Positions 53,627 to 61,561 of a stretch of DNA of 64,000 nucleotides are shown piece by piece (the stretch's first letter is position 1; each line of letters begins with the position of its first letter). Position numbers and translations under genes: made by a program. Source of the DNA: an uncultured Chitinophaga sp. (GTDB lineage Bacteria; Bacteroidota; Bacteroidia; Chitinophagales; Chitinophagaceae); contig NZ_CAMLHC010000008.1 of NCBI RefSeq assembly GCF_946479755.1, positions 211,624 to 275,623 on the forward strand, read 5' to 3'. A model generated the notes under the pieces. The model saw only the letters and a program-made list of their open reading frames with translations, was not told the origin of the DNA and ran no database searches.

Positions 53627-53634
53627 TATATTTG
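53627..53634 (+). promoter_or_regulatory. Predicted -7 element of the 15-codon unit
   Basis: TATATTTG, exact TAnnTTTG match, 35 bp before the ATG at 53669; the A/T-rich setting raises the chance of a random hit. Confidence 0.35.
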
Positions 53635-53668
53635 TTATTGTATTAATTTTTATTATGGTTACTGTCCT

Positions 53669-53716
53669 ATGAAAAACCAAATATTCCTACACCGCATGAT
53701 TCATCATGCACTGTAA
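53669..53716 (+). CDS. Candidate leader peptide MKNQIFLHRMIHHAL
   Basis: 15 codons, ATG at 53669 and TAA at 53714, between a -7 element and a terminator 10 bp after the stop. The size and position are those of an attenuator leader peptide, and His is over-represented (3 of 15), but the gene behind the terminator (53850) is not a biosynthetic gene. It may instead be a stand-alone small RNA or peptide. Confidence 0.25.
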   Translation: MKNQIFLHRMIHHAL

Positions 53717-53726
53717 ATGACTCTCG

Positions 53727-53760
53727 AAAGCAATGGTTCGTCCATTGCTTTTGTCTTTTT
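53727..53760 (+). terminator. Terminator before the Asn-rich protein gene
   Basis: 10-bp perfect stem AAAGCAATGG / CCATTGCTTT around TTCGT, followed by TGTCTTTTT. Confidence 0.75.
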
Positions 53761-53849
53761 AGGGGGTACGTGGTTATACGTATTTTTTTTCAGGGTTAGA
53801 AATCTCGGAATATAATTGTATTTTTAAGACTCGAAAAATTGGATGCCTT

Positions 53850-54404
53850 ATGACAAAGCTGTTGTTCATGCTGTTGGTAGTTTTGGCCGCAGCCACATCA
53901 GCAAATGCCAACACTGGTAACGGGAATGGTAACGGAGACAATACCAGCACCGGTTTCAAGAACGGGGACAAAGACAAGGAGAAAGACAACAATGGAGATA
54001 AAAACGGTGACAACAACGATAACCGTAATAATGCCAGGAACAACGACAAATCCAAGCCTGTAAGGGTAGAAGACTTTGTATTATTATTCCCCCGGGTAGA
54101 GACAACGGAGAAAGTAGATGAAGCGGAGTTGGAAAAAGCTATTGTGGACCTATACAAATGGTATTTACAAAACGAAACTAAAATAAACACCAACGACTTC
54201 CTGAAAGGAAGTGGTAAGGAGCCCGCGTTCCCTTTTAAAGTGGACCCGAAGACCTTGCAACAATATTTCCTTTTCATCAAGAAAAACTTTCCGGGCTTCA
54301 ACGAGGAGTACCTCTCCACCCTGAAGCGTAACCGTAAGAAAGAAGCACCTGTTACTGTACGTGATGAAATGGATAATCCTATGTCGATTTCCGTAAACAG
54401 ATAA
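53850..54404 (+). CDS. Secreted protein with Asn/Asp/Lys-rich linker, unknown function
   Basis: 184 aa. Signal peptide 1-20 (MTKLLFMLLVVLAAATSANA). Residues 21-70 are low complexity, dominated by Asn, Gly, Asp and Lys (GNGNGNGDN, KDKEKDNNGDKNGDNND), possibly metal-binding or a flexible spacer. Residues 71-184 form a compact alpha-rich domain (AELEKAIVDLYKWYLQNETK, TLQQYFLFIKKNFPGFNEEY) that I do not recognise; it has the look of small periplasmic YARHG/DUF3828-like folds, but this is not firm. The YcxB-like gene starts 22 nt later. Confidence 0.7.
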   Translation: MTKLLFMLLVVLAAATSANANTGNGNGNGDNTSTGFKNGDKDKEKDNNGDKNGDNNDNRNNARNNDKSKPVRVEDFVLLFPRVETTEKVDEAELEKAIVDLYKWYLQNETKINTNDFLKGSGKEPAFPFKVDPKTLQQYFLFIKKNFPGFNEEYLSTLKRNRKKEAPVTVRDEMDNPMSISVNR

Positions 54405-54426
54405 AAATCGTTTTGCCAGGCGCCTA

Positions 54427-54906
54427 ATGCAGTTAGAGTTCAGTTATAACAAGGGAGATGTGTTACACGCATTACGCTATCATTTTCTGCACCGGGGAGA
54501 AATAAAGGTGTTCCGCAACACCCTCATTATTCTCCTGCTGGCTACCGTTGCCGGTTATGTTTTTAACCTGGTCACGCCTGGCGCCCTCTCAGGGATTACC
54601 ATCATGGTACTGCTGCTGGGGCTCGTTTTCTGGTATCTCCTTCCTATTTCCATCTATAACAAAGCCGCTACCTTCAAGGACGATATTCATCTCCGCTACT
54701 CTGAAGAGGGGATCCGCATATCCACCCGTTCCAGCGACCATGAACGCGCTATCAGCTGGCATCATTTCTCCAAAGTGGTGGAAACCAAAAAATTCTTCAT
54801 CCTCTATCGCGACAAAAAGACCTTTTTCCTGATCCCCATCAGCGCCTTTAAAACGGAAGACGCCTACCAGGGATTTAAGGATATGGCAGAAACTGTGAAT
54901 ACATGA
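54427..54906 (+). CDS. YcxB-like membrane protein
   Basis: 159 aa. Two membrane helices (about 32-52 and 56-75) are followed by a C-terminal YcxB-like PH-type domain: IHLRYSEEGIRISTRSSDHERAISWHHFSKVVETKKFFILYRDKKTFFLIPISAF. This arrangement is usual for YcxB-like proteins, whose function is unknown. It lies 22 nt behind the secreted Asn-rich protein gene and is probably co-transcribed. Convergent with DUF2490. Confidence 0.82.
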   Translation: MQLEFSYNKGDVLHALRYHFLHRGEIKVFRNTLIILLLATVAGYVFNLVTPGALSGITIMVLLLGLVFWYLLPISIYNKAATFKDDIHLRYSEEGIRISTRSSDHERAISWHHFSKVVETKKFFILYRDKKTFFLIPISAFKTEDAYQGFKDMAETVNT

Positions 54907-54989
54907 TCAGCGCCGATTTCCGTGATTCGCGGAGATCAATTTATTACCGAATTCAATCACAAGACCGATTTTTACTACTTTGATTATTA

Positions 54990-55029
54990 ATTTATATTAT
55001 ATAATATAAATCATGCTATTATATAGCAT
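54990..55029. repeat. A/T-only palindrome and adjoining hairpin
   Basis: 54990-55011 (ATTTATATTATATAATATAAAT) is a perfect 22-bp palindrome read as two 11-bp halves; 55013-55029 is ATGCTAT / ATAGCAT around TAT. They lie between convergent genes with no classical terminator. Possibly a terminator substitute or cruciform-prone site. Confidence 0.5.
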
Positions 55030-55092
55030 TGGGTATTATATATTCCAATCTTCGTGCATCAATGAAACCGGCGCTAAGCATGCAGTCGAAGG

Positions 55093-55803
55093 TTACAGTT
55101 GCTGGAAAACCGCAAAATGCAGGATATGATTCATGCTGCGGGCGCCGTTTCCACTCTGCACGAACTGGTTCATATAGCCGATATCGGCTTTCAGGGAACT
55201 GCTGAACTTATACCCAAAAGCAGCCAGAAAGCGGTTTTGGTCATAGAAAAGGTGGCTGATGTCATTTCCCCACAGGTTCAGGAATATTTCATCCTGTAAA
55301 GCCACGTAATAGCGGGTGGACTGCTGTTTGTGCCGGATATTGAGTTGTGTCCGGTTAAAATAACGCAGGCGGTTACCATATTTCCAGTCACCGATAGCTG
55401 CATGGGCGCCGGGACTGTTGGGTTGGGCCACCCAGCGCTGCTCCAGCCGGAAACGATGCGTCATATCGATTTTAGGCGCTTTGTAGATGTATTGCTCAAA
55501 AATCCGGTGTTCGGGCAGCCAGGTATCGCTGATGTTGTTATAAGTAGGGACAAAAGCATATCCCAGTAATACCTGGTGTTGCGGTGTAATCGCGTATTGC
55601 AGTCCTCCCCTTATCAGCAGCTGTCCCTTGTTGCTGATGCCATCGCGGATACGTCCTTGTATATCGAAGGGGACAGACCAGCGCTGATTGATTTTTACAT
55701 TCCCGAAATAAGTGTACCAGTGTTGATAGGCATGCGTGGTCTCCTGGGCTGCGGCATATCGTGACAATGCCAGTACAGCCAATAATAACAGTACATTCTT
55801 CAT
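55093..55803 (-). CDS. DUF2490 family outer-membrane-type protein
   Basis: 236 aa with a signal peptide (1-19, ending RYAAAQ). DUF2490 pattern: WYTYFGNVKINQRWSVPFDI, LLIRGGLQYAITPQHQVLLG, the EHRIFEQYIYK and HRFRLEQRW blocks with conserved E/R-x-R/L-x-Q, and NDISHLFYDQNRFLAAFGYKF. Strands alternate hydrophobic and polar residues as in small beta-barrels. Common in Bacteroidota; function unknown. Confidence 0.82.
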   Translation of the reverse strand: MKNVLLLLAVLALSRYAAAQETTHAYQHWYTYFGNVKINQRWSVPFDIQGRIRDGISNKGQLLIRGGLQYAITPQHQVLLGYAFVPTYNNISDTWLPEHRIFEQYIYKAPKIDMTHRFRLEQRWVAQPNSPGAHAAIGDWKYGNRLRYFNRTQLNIRHKQQSTRYYVALQDEIFLNLWGNDISHLFYDQNRFLAAFGYKFSSSLKADIGYMNQFVQSGNGARSMNHILHFAVFQQL

Positions 55804-55948
55804 AAAATTGCTTAAAACTTACTATAGGGGGGCTTAAAGATAAGGCAGAATCATCATTTACGAATTTTTTGAGGTTGATATTTAAATGCGGCAACGGGAG
55901 GTGTGGGATGGTATAGCGGCGCTGGCCGCATTTTGCGGGCGGAGGGCA

Positions 55949-55977
55949 CAAAAAAGGCGCCTGCAGAAGCAGGCGCC
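55949..55977 (-). terminator. Terminator of the second susC-susD pair
   Basis: 9-bp perfect stem GGCGCCTGC / GCAGGCGCC around a 4-nt loop; the minus strand continues TTTTTTGTG. Confidence 0.85.
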
Positions 55978-56008
55978 GGGTTGATTGTTTTAGTTGAGTG
56001 CTTATGTC

Positions 56009-57499
56009 TTAAAATTTGTTATACCACAGTTTGGTGCCTTTCAGGTCGCCACCGATGGCCTTGGCAGCTTCATTATAGGCTGCCTGGTTCTGTGCCTGTT
56101 CGGTAACAAGGTAAGTAAGGCGGTATGGTACGATGGGGGCCGACTGGTCCATGCTGCCTGACACGGGAGCGATGAACAGCGCCTGACCGCCTGGTTTTTT
56201 GAAGTTGAGCCTGGTCCTTTCAAACCAGCCCTGGAAACCCTGTGGGTACAGTGCCAGCCATTTCTGGGTACCGATTACGTTGCGCCAGTCAGCCGCATTG
56301 TAGGGTACCGCCCCCACGAACTTGTCCACAGCGGCATCTGTAATAGTGGTGTTGTTAGTCAGTTTTTTCCAGTATTCGATAGAAGCTTTGATACCATTCA
56401 CGTAGTGGGTGGAGGCTTCACCAACGCTCATGCCGCGGGCGGCGGCTTCCGCCAGGATGAATTCCACTTCGGCATAGTTCATCAGGATACCTGGCATGGT
56501 AGCGCTGTAGATCTGTGTGCCGGGGTAGGAAAAACGGCCCGGGGCGGGTCTGGTGGCGTCCGCGCTGGCCCAGCCGTAAGGCATGCCTTTGAGTGCTTTG
56601 TCGTCTTTAGACGGACGGGCATAGATAGGCAGCCTGGGATCGCCGGTAGCCTGCATATAGTCCACCATAGTGGCGCTGACGAAGAAGTCAGGAATTTCCC
56701 TTTCGGAATCGTTTTGGGGGTATTTATTGGGTGCTGCGTTCAGGTAAGTGAACTGGGCATTGTCGTCGTTGCTGGTGAATGCCTGTTGGTAGTGGGCTTC
56801 GATGATCTGTTTGGCTTTGGCGCCGTCTGCATCGGCCATGCGTATGGCGATGCGGAGCATCAGGGAGTGTGCCAGTTTGGCCCATTTCTCAGAGGCGCCG
56901 TTGTAGATCACGTCACCGGTGGCGGTTACGCCTTTATTGGCGTCGAATATGGCGATCTGAGCCTGCAGGGTGTCGAGCAGATGGCCATAGATACCTTTGG
57001 CATCGTCGTATGCAGGTTTCAGGTTGCCGGCATCCAGCTGGAATGTGGCGGAGTAGGGCACATTACCGTAGGCGTCGGCCAGTATCTGGTAGATCCAGCA
57101 GGAAGAAACGCGTGCGATAGCTGTTTGAACCGCCAGTTCCGCCGTAGCGGGTTTGGTGGCGTTTTGCCGCACGATGGTCTGCAGATTGTTCAGCGAAATG
57201 CGGTAGAGATTGTTCCACATAGTGGAATTGTTGCCCTCATCCAGTTTGTAGCGGCTGTCGTCTGTACGGGAATTGGCAGACCAGTACTGGGCGTAGTGCA
57301 TGGCGATGTACCCGTTCTGCAGACCGCTGTACAGCACGTCCATAGCGGCTTTCTGGGAGCCGGCCAGCAGGTACTGCGGTTCCGCAGTGGTGGGTTTGGT
57401 TGGGTCGTGATTGATATCGTCGAGCTTTTTACAGCCGGTGAACGCCAGGGCGGCCAGCAGCAGTAAAGCGGAGCTATATTTTAATATCTTGTTGGTCAT
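56009..57499 (-). CDS. SusD/RagB family lipoprotein (SusD-like 2 type)
   Basis: 496 aa from the ATG at 57499 (in-frame GTG two codons earlier ignored). Lipoprotein signal LLLLAALAFTGCKK. The start of the mature protein, KKLDDINHDPTKPTTAEPQYLL, is the hallmark of the SusD-like group that accompanies peptide- or glycan-type TonB receptors. LLNTLxxQ-like helices, MLRIAIRMADADGAKAKQII and YAEVEFILAEAAARGM follow. It is the partner of the SusC receptor whose stop lies 11 bp upstream. The substrate is unknown; no glycoside hydrolase adjoins this pair. Confidence 0.93.
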   Translation of the reverse strand: MTNKILKYSSALLLLAALAFTGCKKLDDINHDPTKPTTAEPQYLLAGSQKAAMDVLYSGLQNGYIAMHYAQYWSANSRTDDSRYKLDEGNNSTMWNNLYRISLNNLQTIVRQNATKPATAELAVQTAIARVSSCWIYQILADAYGNVPYSATFQLDAGNLKPAYDDAKGIYGHLLDTLQAQIAIFDANKGVTATGDVIYNGASEKWAKLAHSLMLRIAIRMADADGAKAKQIIEAHYQQAFTSNDDNAQFTYLNAAPNKYPQNDSEREIPDFFVSATMVDYMQATGDPRLPIYARPSKDDKALKGMPYGWASADATRPAPGRFSYPGTQIYSATMPGILMNYAEVEFILAEAAARGMSVGEASTHYVNGIKASIEYWKKLTNNTTITDAAVDKFVGAVPYNAADWRNVIGTQKWLALYPQGFQGWFERTRLNFKKPGGQALFIAPVSGSMDQSAPIVPYRLTYLVTEQAQNQAAYNEAAKAIGGDLKGTKLWYNKF

Positions 57500-57510
57500 C
57501 TTCACAAATT

Positions 57511-60500
57511 TTAGAATGATACATTCAGGTTTAAACCATAGGAGCGCAGCGAAGGCAGTGCTCCTCCTTCTATCCCCTGTATGTTGGAAGAGGAGTTCAG
57601 GATGTTGGCCGGATCCACGTTAGGCGCGTTGGACTTGATCAGCCACAGGTTACGGCCATACAGTGACAGACGGGCACTCTGGGCGCCGATCTTTTTGTAC
57701 CAGGACTCCGGCAGGTTATAACCGATTTTTGCTTCTCTCAGGTAGATATAACTCGCGTCATACATATTGGCGCGGCTGATCACATTACCGCCGTTGGCAG
57801 CGAAGTGGTCCTGAGCGGTAATTTTAACCGTATTGGGGCGGCCGTCTGCCGTTACGCCCGGCACGATGATGCCGTTTTCGCGGATATTGTTTTCCACGGT
57901 GGTTTCCAGCAGACCAGATTTCTCTCCATACAGGTTGGTGTAGGAGAAGAAGCTGCCGCCATGCTGGAAGTCCACCAGGGCGGACAGGTAGATGCCTTTA
58001 TAAGTGAAGGTGTTGGTCACGCCGCCTACATAATCCGGGTAGGCATTGCCCAGCGGAACGCTCTTGGTGGTGGGCACATAGTGACCGGCGGCGTCTACTA
58101 CTCTTTCTCCGTTGAGGTAAGTGTAGTCAGTACCGATGAGCGTACCCAGCGGCTGGCCTACCATGGCTACCACAGATACTTTCTGAGTACGGCGGTCGGT
58201 GCCGATGAGATACACAGGAAGGTCTGTATTGTATTGGTCGATGTTCATGCTGATCAGCTTATTGCGGTTGCGGGCCAGGTTGGCGTTGATATCCCAGCGG
58301 AAGCCGTTTTTCAGGCGGATGGGATTCAGGTTAAGGCCAATTTCAATACCCTTGTTTTCCACTTCTCCACCGTTAGCATAAGCGGTAGTATAGCCGGTAG
58401 CAGCCGGGAGAGACAAGTAGATCAGCTGATCTTTGGTCCTGCGGCGGTAGTAGGTAAAGTCTACGCCTATACGATTATCCAGGAATTTCAGTTCTACGCC
58501 GGTTTCTATTTCTGTGGTACGTTCCGGTTTCAGGTCCCTGGTGTATTTGGTGCCGGAAGCCTGTGTGATCGGGTAGTTGCCGAACGGCGGTTGGAACTCG
58601 TAGGTATCGTAGATCCGGTAAGGATCGGCGTCGTTACCTACGGCGGCGAGGCTTCCTCTCACTTTACCGAAGGTCAGCCATTTCCATTCTTTCAGCAGGT
58701 CAGAGAACACGAAAGACAGGGATGCTGACGGGTAGAAGTACTGGTTGTTACCGCTGAGCAGTGTGGAGCTCCAGTCGCTGCGGCCGGTGAGGTCGAGGAA
58801 CAGCATGTTCTTATAACCGAGATTGGCGGTAGCAAATACGGAGTTGATCTGTTTTTCGTAGAACTCATCGATGATTTTAGCCGGCTGTACGGAGTTGTTC
58901 AGATTGTACACATTTTTTACGAGCAGGCCCTGTTGGGTGCTGCCGCCGGTGGTGGTCCATTTGCGGTGCATGATGTTACCGCCCACGCTGGCATTCAGCT
59001 GGAATTCCTTGCCAAAATCTTTTTTGATATCGGCGGTCACCTGGTAGTTCATTTCACGGGAGGTACGCACTCTTTTGATGTATCCGCCAACGAGGTAGTC
59101 TTTGGCGGTCCTTTCTTCTTCGAGGGTGTTGTAATCGTCCATGAATACGCGGCCGGTGAAGGAGAGCCATTTGTTGGCGTCGATGTCTACGCCGGCGTAG
59201 CCGAAGAGGCGGTTGCGGCTGTCGGTTTCATAGTCCATATAACGGTTCCAGTAGGGGCCGTTGCTGAACTGCACCGCGGGGTCGTCCCATGATTTACGGT
59301 TCCAGGTGATCTGGGAGCCGTCGCTGTATTTATAGTTTTTCTCTTTTTCGATATCGAGCTGGCGCTGACCGAACATGGTGAACTGCAGGGCAGGGTTAGG
59401 GCCGGTAAAGCCGGTGCCGGGACGGCCTTTGGCTTTCAGTCCTACGTAGTTCACGGAAGCTACCGCCCTGACGCCTTTTGTTACTTCATAGTTACCGTTG
59501 AACGACAGGTTGTTACGGCTGGTGGTAGCATTGGGCAGCACGAAGCTTTGGTTCATGTTGCCGTAAGACAGGCGGAAGCCGCCTTTATCGTTGCTGCCGG
59601 CCATGGAGATGTTGTTTGTCAGGGTGAAGCCGGTGCGGTAGAAGTCCTTCACGTTATTTGGATGGGCTGCCCAGGGGGCTGTCTGACCGAAGAGCGGGTT
59701 GCCCTTGTCTTTGTCCCATGACCAGTAGTGCCGCACGAGGCGGCCATCGAGGCGCGGCCCCCAGGAAGCATCTTCATAGTACTGCGGCATCAGGTCATAG
59801 CGGCCTTTGCCGTTATTGTCGTCATATGCAGCGCTTTTTTCGTTGAGGAAAGCTTCCGGGTGTTCGTTGTAATAGAGGGTATCGAAGCGGGGGCTTGCAC
59901 CGCCGCCATACATATTCTGGTAGGTCGGCAGTTTGTACACCTGATCGATCTGTGCATTGAGGCTGTAGGTGACACCGATGCCTTTTTCTGCGTCCGGGCG
60001 TTTTTTGGTGGTGATGAGCATTACGCCGTTGGCGCCGCGGCTGCCATAGAGGGCAGTGGCGGCAGCGCCTTTCAGTACGGAGATGTTTTCGATATCTTCC
60101 GGGTTGATGTCCTGCAGCGGGCTGCCGAAGTCGTAACCACCGCCGCCATTGAGCTGCCCGGCGTCGTTGGTGCTGTTGTTCTGCATGGGCACACCGTCTA
60201 TCACGAAGAAGGCGTTGTTATCACCGAGGATGGATTTTACGCCACGGATGGTAATTTTAGAGGAGCCGCCCATGGAGCCGGTGTTGGTATTGATTTGTAC
60301 GCCTGGTACTTTACCGGTGAGGGCGTTGACGAAGTTCACCTCTTTGGCTTCCTGTACGGAGCTGCCGCTTACTTCCTGCATGGCATAACCTACGGAGCGT
60401 GGGTTTTTCTTGATACCGAGGGCGGTAACCACCACTTCTCCCAATACTTTTTTGTTGGCATTTACAGGGGTGAGCGTAATCGTCAGCGGTTCTTTCTTCT

Positions 60501-61029
60501 CCACGATGATCGTCTGGTCTCCGAACGTTGGTGAAGTTATCGTGATGGTGTCGTTTTGTTTCGCTTTGACAGTGAATTTACCGTCAGGATCGGACTGTGC
60601 GTTGGTGCCGGCCGTTTTGTTACGGATGAGTGCACCGGGAACGGGCGTGCCTTTATCGTCTTTTACGAGGCCGTTGAGCGTAAACTGCCCTATTTCCTTT
60701 TTTATCGTAGCGTCGTCCGGCGGCAGGATCAGGCCTGTGTCCTGTTTGGGTTTCGCAGTGGTGTCCTGTTTAGGGACGGCGGTGCCCTGAGCAGGTTTAC
60801 TGGTATCCTGGGCGGGTTTGGACGTGTCCTGAGCGGGTTTTCTGGTGGTATCCTGCCGGGGCTTGGCGGCAGTGTCGGCAGCAGCGGGCTTGATTACAAC
60901 CGGAACGGTAGTATCAGCAGGCTGTTGCTGAACGATGAGATACCTTTCGGGTTTCGTGTATGCGCTGCTGGGGGTATAGCAGAAAAAGGCATAGCACAGC
61001 CCCGACCAGGCTAGTACATGGCTTCTCAT
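57511..61029 (-). CDS. SusC/RagA family TonB-dependent receptor with repeat-rich N-terminal extension
   Basis: 1172 aa from the ATG at 61029 (MRSHVLAWSGLCYAFFCYTP, an imperfect signal peptide); in-frame Met codons further upstream are not conserved-looking. Residues 38-106 are a Pro/Lys/Gln/Asp/Thr repeat (KPAQDTSKPAQDTSKPAQG). A carboxypeptidase-regulatory domain follows at about 115-195 (LNGLVKDDKGTPVPGALIRN), then VLGEVVVTALGIKKNPRSVGY, the plug (ITIRGVKSILGDNNAFFVIDG, ISVLKGAAATALYGSRGANG) and the barrel ending SYGLNLNVSF. The extra linker before the regulatory domain is unusual for SusC. Cotranscribed with the SusD gene. No regulator lies immediately upstream. Confidence 0.93.
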   Translation of the reverse strand: MRSHVLAWSGLCYAFFCYTPSSAYTKPERYLIVQQQPADTTVPVVIKPAAADTAAKPRQDTTRKPAQDTSKPAQDTSKPAQGTAVPKQDTTAKPKQDTGLILPPDDATIKKEIGQFTLNGLVKDDKGTPVPGALIRNKTAGTNAQSDPDGKFTVKAKQNDTITITSPTFGDQTIIVEKKEPLTITLTPVNANKKVLGEVVVTALGIKKNPRSVGYAMQEVSGSSVQEAKEVNFVNALTGKVPGVQINTNTGSMGGSSKITIRGVKSILGDNNAFFVIDGVPMQNNSTNDAGQLNGGGGYDFGSPLQDINPEDIENISVLKGAAATALYGSRGANGVMLITTKKRPDAEKGIGVTYSLNAQIDQVYKLPTYQNMYGGGASPRFDTLYYNEHPEAFLNEKSAAYDDNNGKGRYDLMPQYYEDASWGPRLDGRLVRHYWSWDKDKGNPLFGQTAPWAAHPNNVKDFYRTGFTLTNNISMAGSNDKGGFRLSYGNMNQSFVLPNATTSRNNLSFNGNYEVTKGVRAVASVNYVGLKAKGRPGTGFTGPNPALQFTMFGQRQLDIEKEKNYKYSDGSQITWNRKSWDDPAVQFSNGPYWNRYMDYETDSRNRLFGYAGVDIDANKWLSFTGRVFMDDYNTLEEERTAKDYLVGGYIKRVRTSREMNYQVTADIKKDFGKEFQLNASVGGNIMHRKWTTTGGSTQQGLLVKNVYNLNNSVQPAKIIDEFYEKQINSVFATANLGYKNMLFLDLTGRSDWSSTLLSGNNQYFYPSASLSFVFSDLLKEWKWLTFGKVRGSLAAVGNDADPYRIYDTYEFQPPFGNYPITQASGTKYTRDLKPERTTEIETGVELKFLDNRIGVDFTYYRRRTKDQLIYLSLPAATGYTTAYANGGEVENKGIEIGLNLNPIRLKNGFRWDINANLARNRNKLISMNIDQYNTDLPVYLIGTDRRTQKVSVVAMVGQPLGTLIGTDYTYLNGERVVDAAGHYVPTTKSVPLGNAYPDYVGGVTNTFTYKGIYLSALVDFQHGGSFFSYTNLYGEKSGLLETTVENNIRENGIIVPGVTADGRPNTVKITAQDHFAANGGNVISRANMYDASYIYLREAKIGYNLPESWYKKIGAQSARLSLYGRNLWLIKSNAPNVDPANILNSSSNIQGIEGGALPSLRSYGLNLNVSF
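60736..60879 (-). repeat. In-frame repeats in the SusC N-terminal linker
   Basis: Degenerate 21-24-nt units encode D-T-S-K-P-A-Q style heptads (residues 51-98). They probably form a flexible periplasmic linker; unit number may vary between strains. Confidence 0.7.
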
Positions 61030-61561
61030 TGTATAGTGCTTGATTTGGTTACAAATTTTTTGTGCAGCGCTTCCGGGCTGCTTATTGTTATCTGGACAAT
61101 ACATATCAAATAACAATACAATCAAAAGCCCTTTTACAATGGGCTCAAATTGATTTTATCAGGTTTTTCCTCATTTCGTAGTGAGCAATGCCCACTTTTG
61201 TAAACGCTTCTCCACAGATCTCACCGCTTGTTTGTGACAGTATGCTGTGTTTTCTTCCGTGCGTGCATCGTTAGCATTCCGAACCCGTTGTTCACTGCTG
61301 TTTGTTGTGGTGAACAAGACTATTTCCCTGTCCGGTGGCTGTGTGTCTGCTTTTTCCCGGAGGGCTGCCCTGTTCCGCCGCTGCAACTACCGTAGTCGCT
61401 TATACGAAAATCCAGCATTGATTCTTTTCTGATAAGATGTGCCGCAAAGGTTTTCAGCGGCCGTAAAAGCCTATGCCACAGTCATCCGCACTATGGCGGT
61501 AAAACAAATAGCCTGCCAAGCGGCAGGCTGGAAAATAAGTATGCCGGCTGTTTTACAGCGG
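61030..61561. other. Intergenic region upstream of the second susC
   Basis: 532 bp. Contains the prs terminator near 61510 and presumably the susC promoter, but I find no exact TAnnTTTG on the minus strand. Small open frames (for example minus 61171-61386) lack a promoter, RBS or recognisable product. Confidence 0.4.
61510..61529 (-). terminator. Terminator of the PRPP synthetase gene
   Basis: 8-bp perfect stem AGCCTGCC / GGCAGGCT; the minus strand continues ATTTGTTTTA. Confidence 0.65.

Larger units (their letters stand above)
53295..53849. other. Long intergenic region with two small transcription units
   Basis: 555 bp. It holds the -7 element TATCTTTG at 53366 followed by the terminator at 53411-53442, and a second unit: -7 TATATTTG at 53627, a 15-codon ORF at 53669, terminator at 53727-53760. 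The stretch 53443-53620 is A/T-rich with nothing else recognisable. Confidence 0.5.

Noticed and set aside
53717..53815. Hydrophobic 32-codon ORF abutting the 15-codon leader ORF
   Set aside because: Runs through the terminator stem and its T-run, so it is unlikely to be translated.
61171..61386. 71-codon minus-strand ORF upstream of the second susC
   Set aside because: No promoter, no family resemblance; probably part of the susC leader region.
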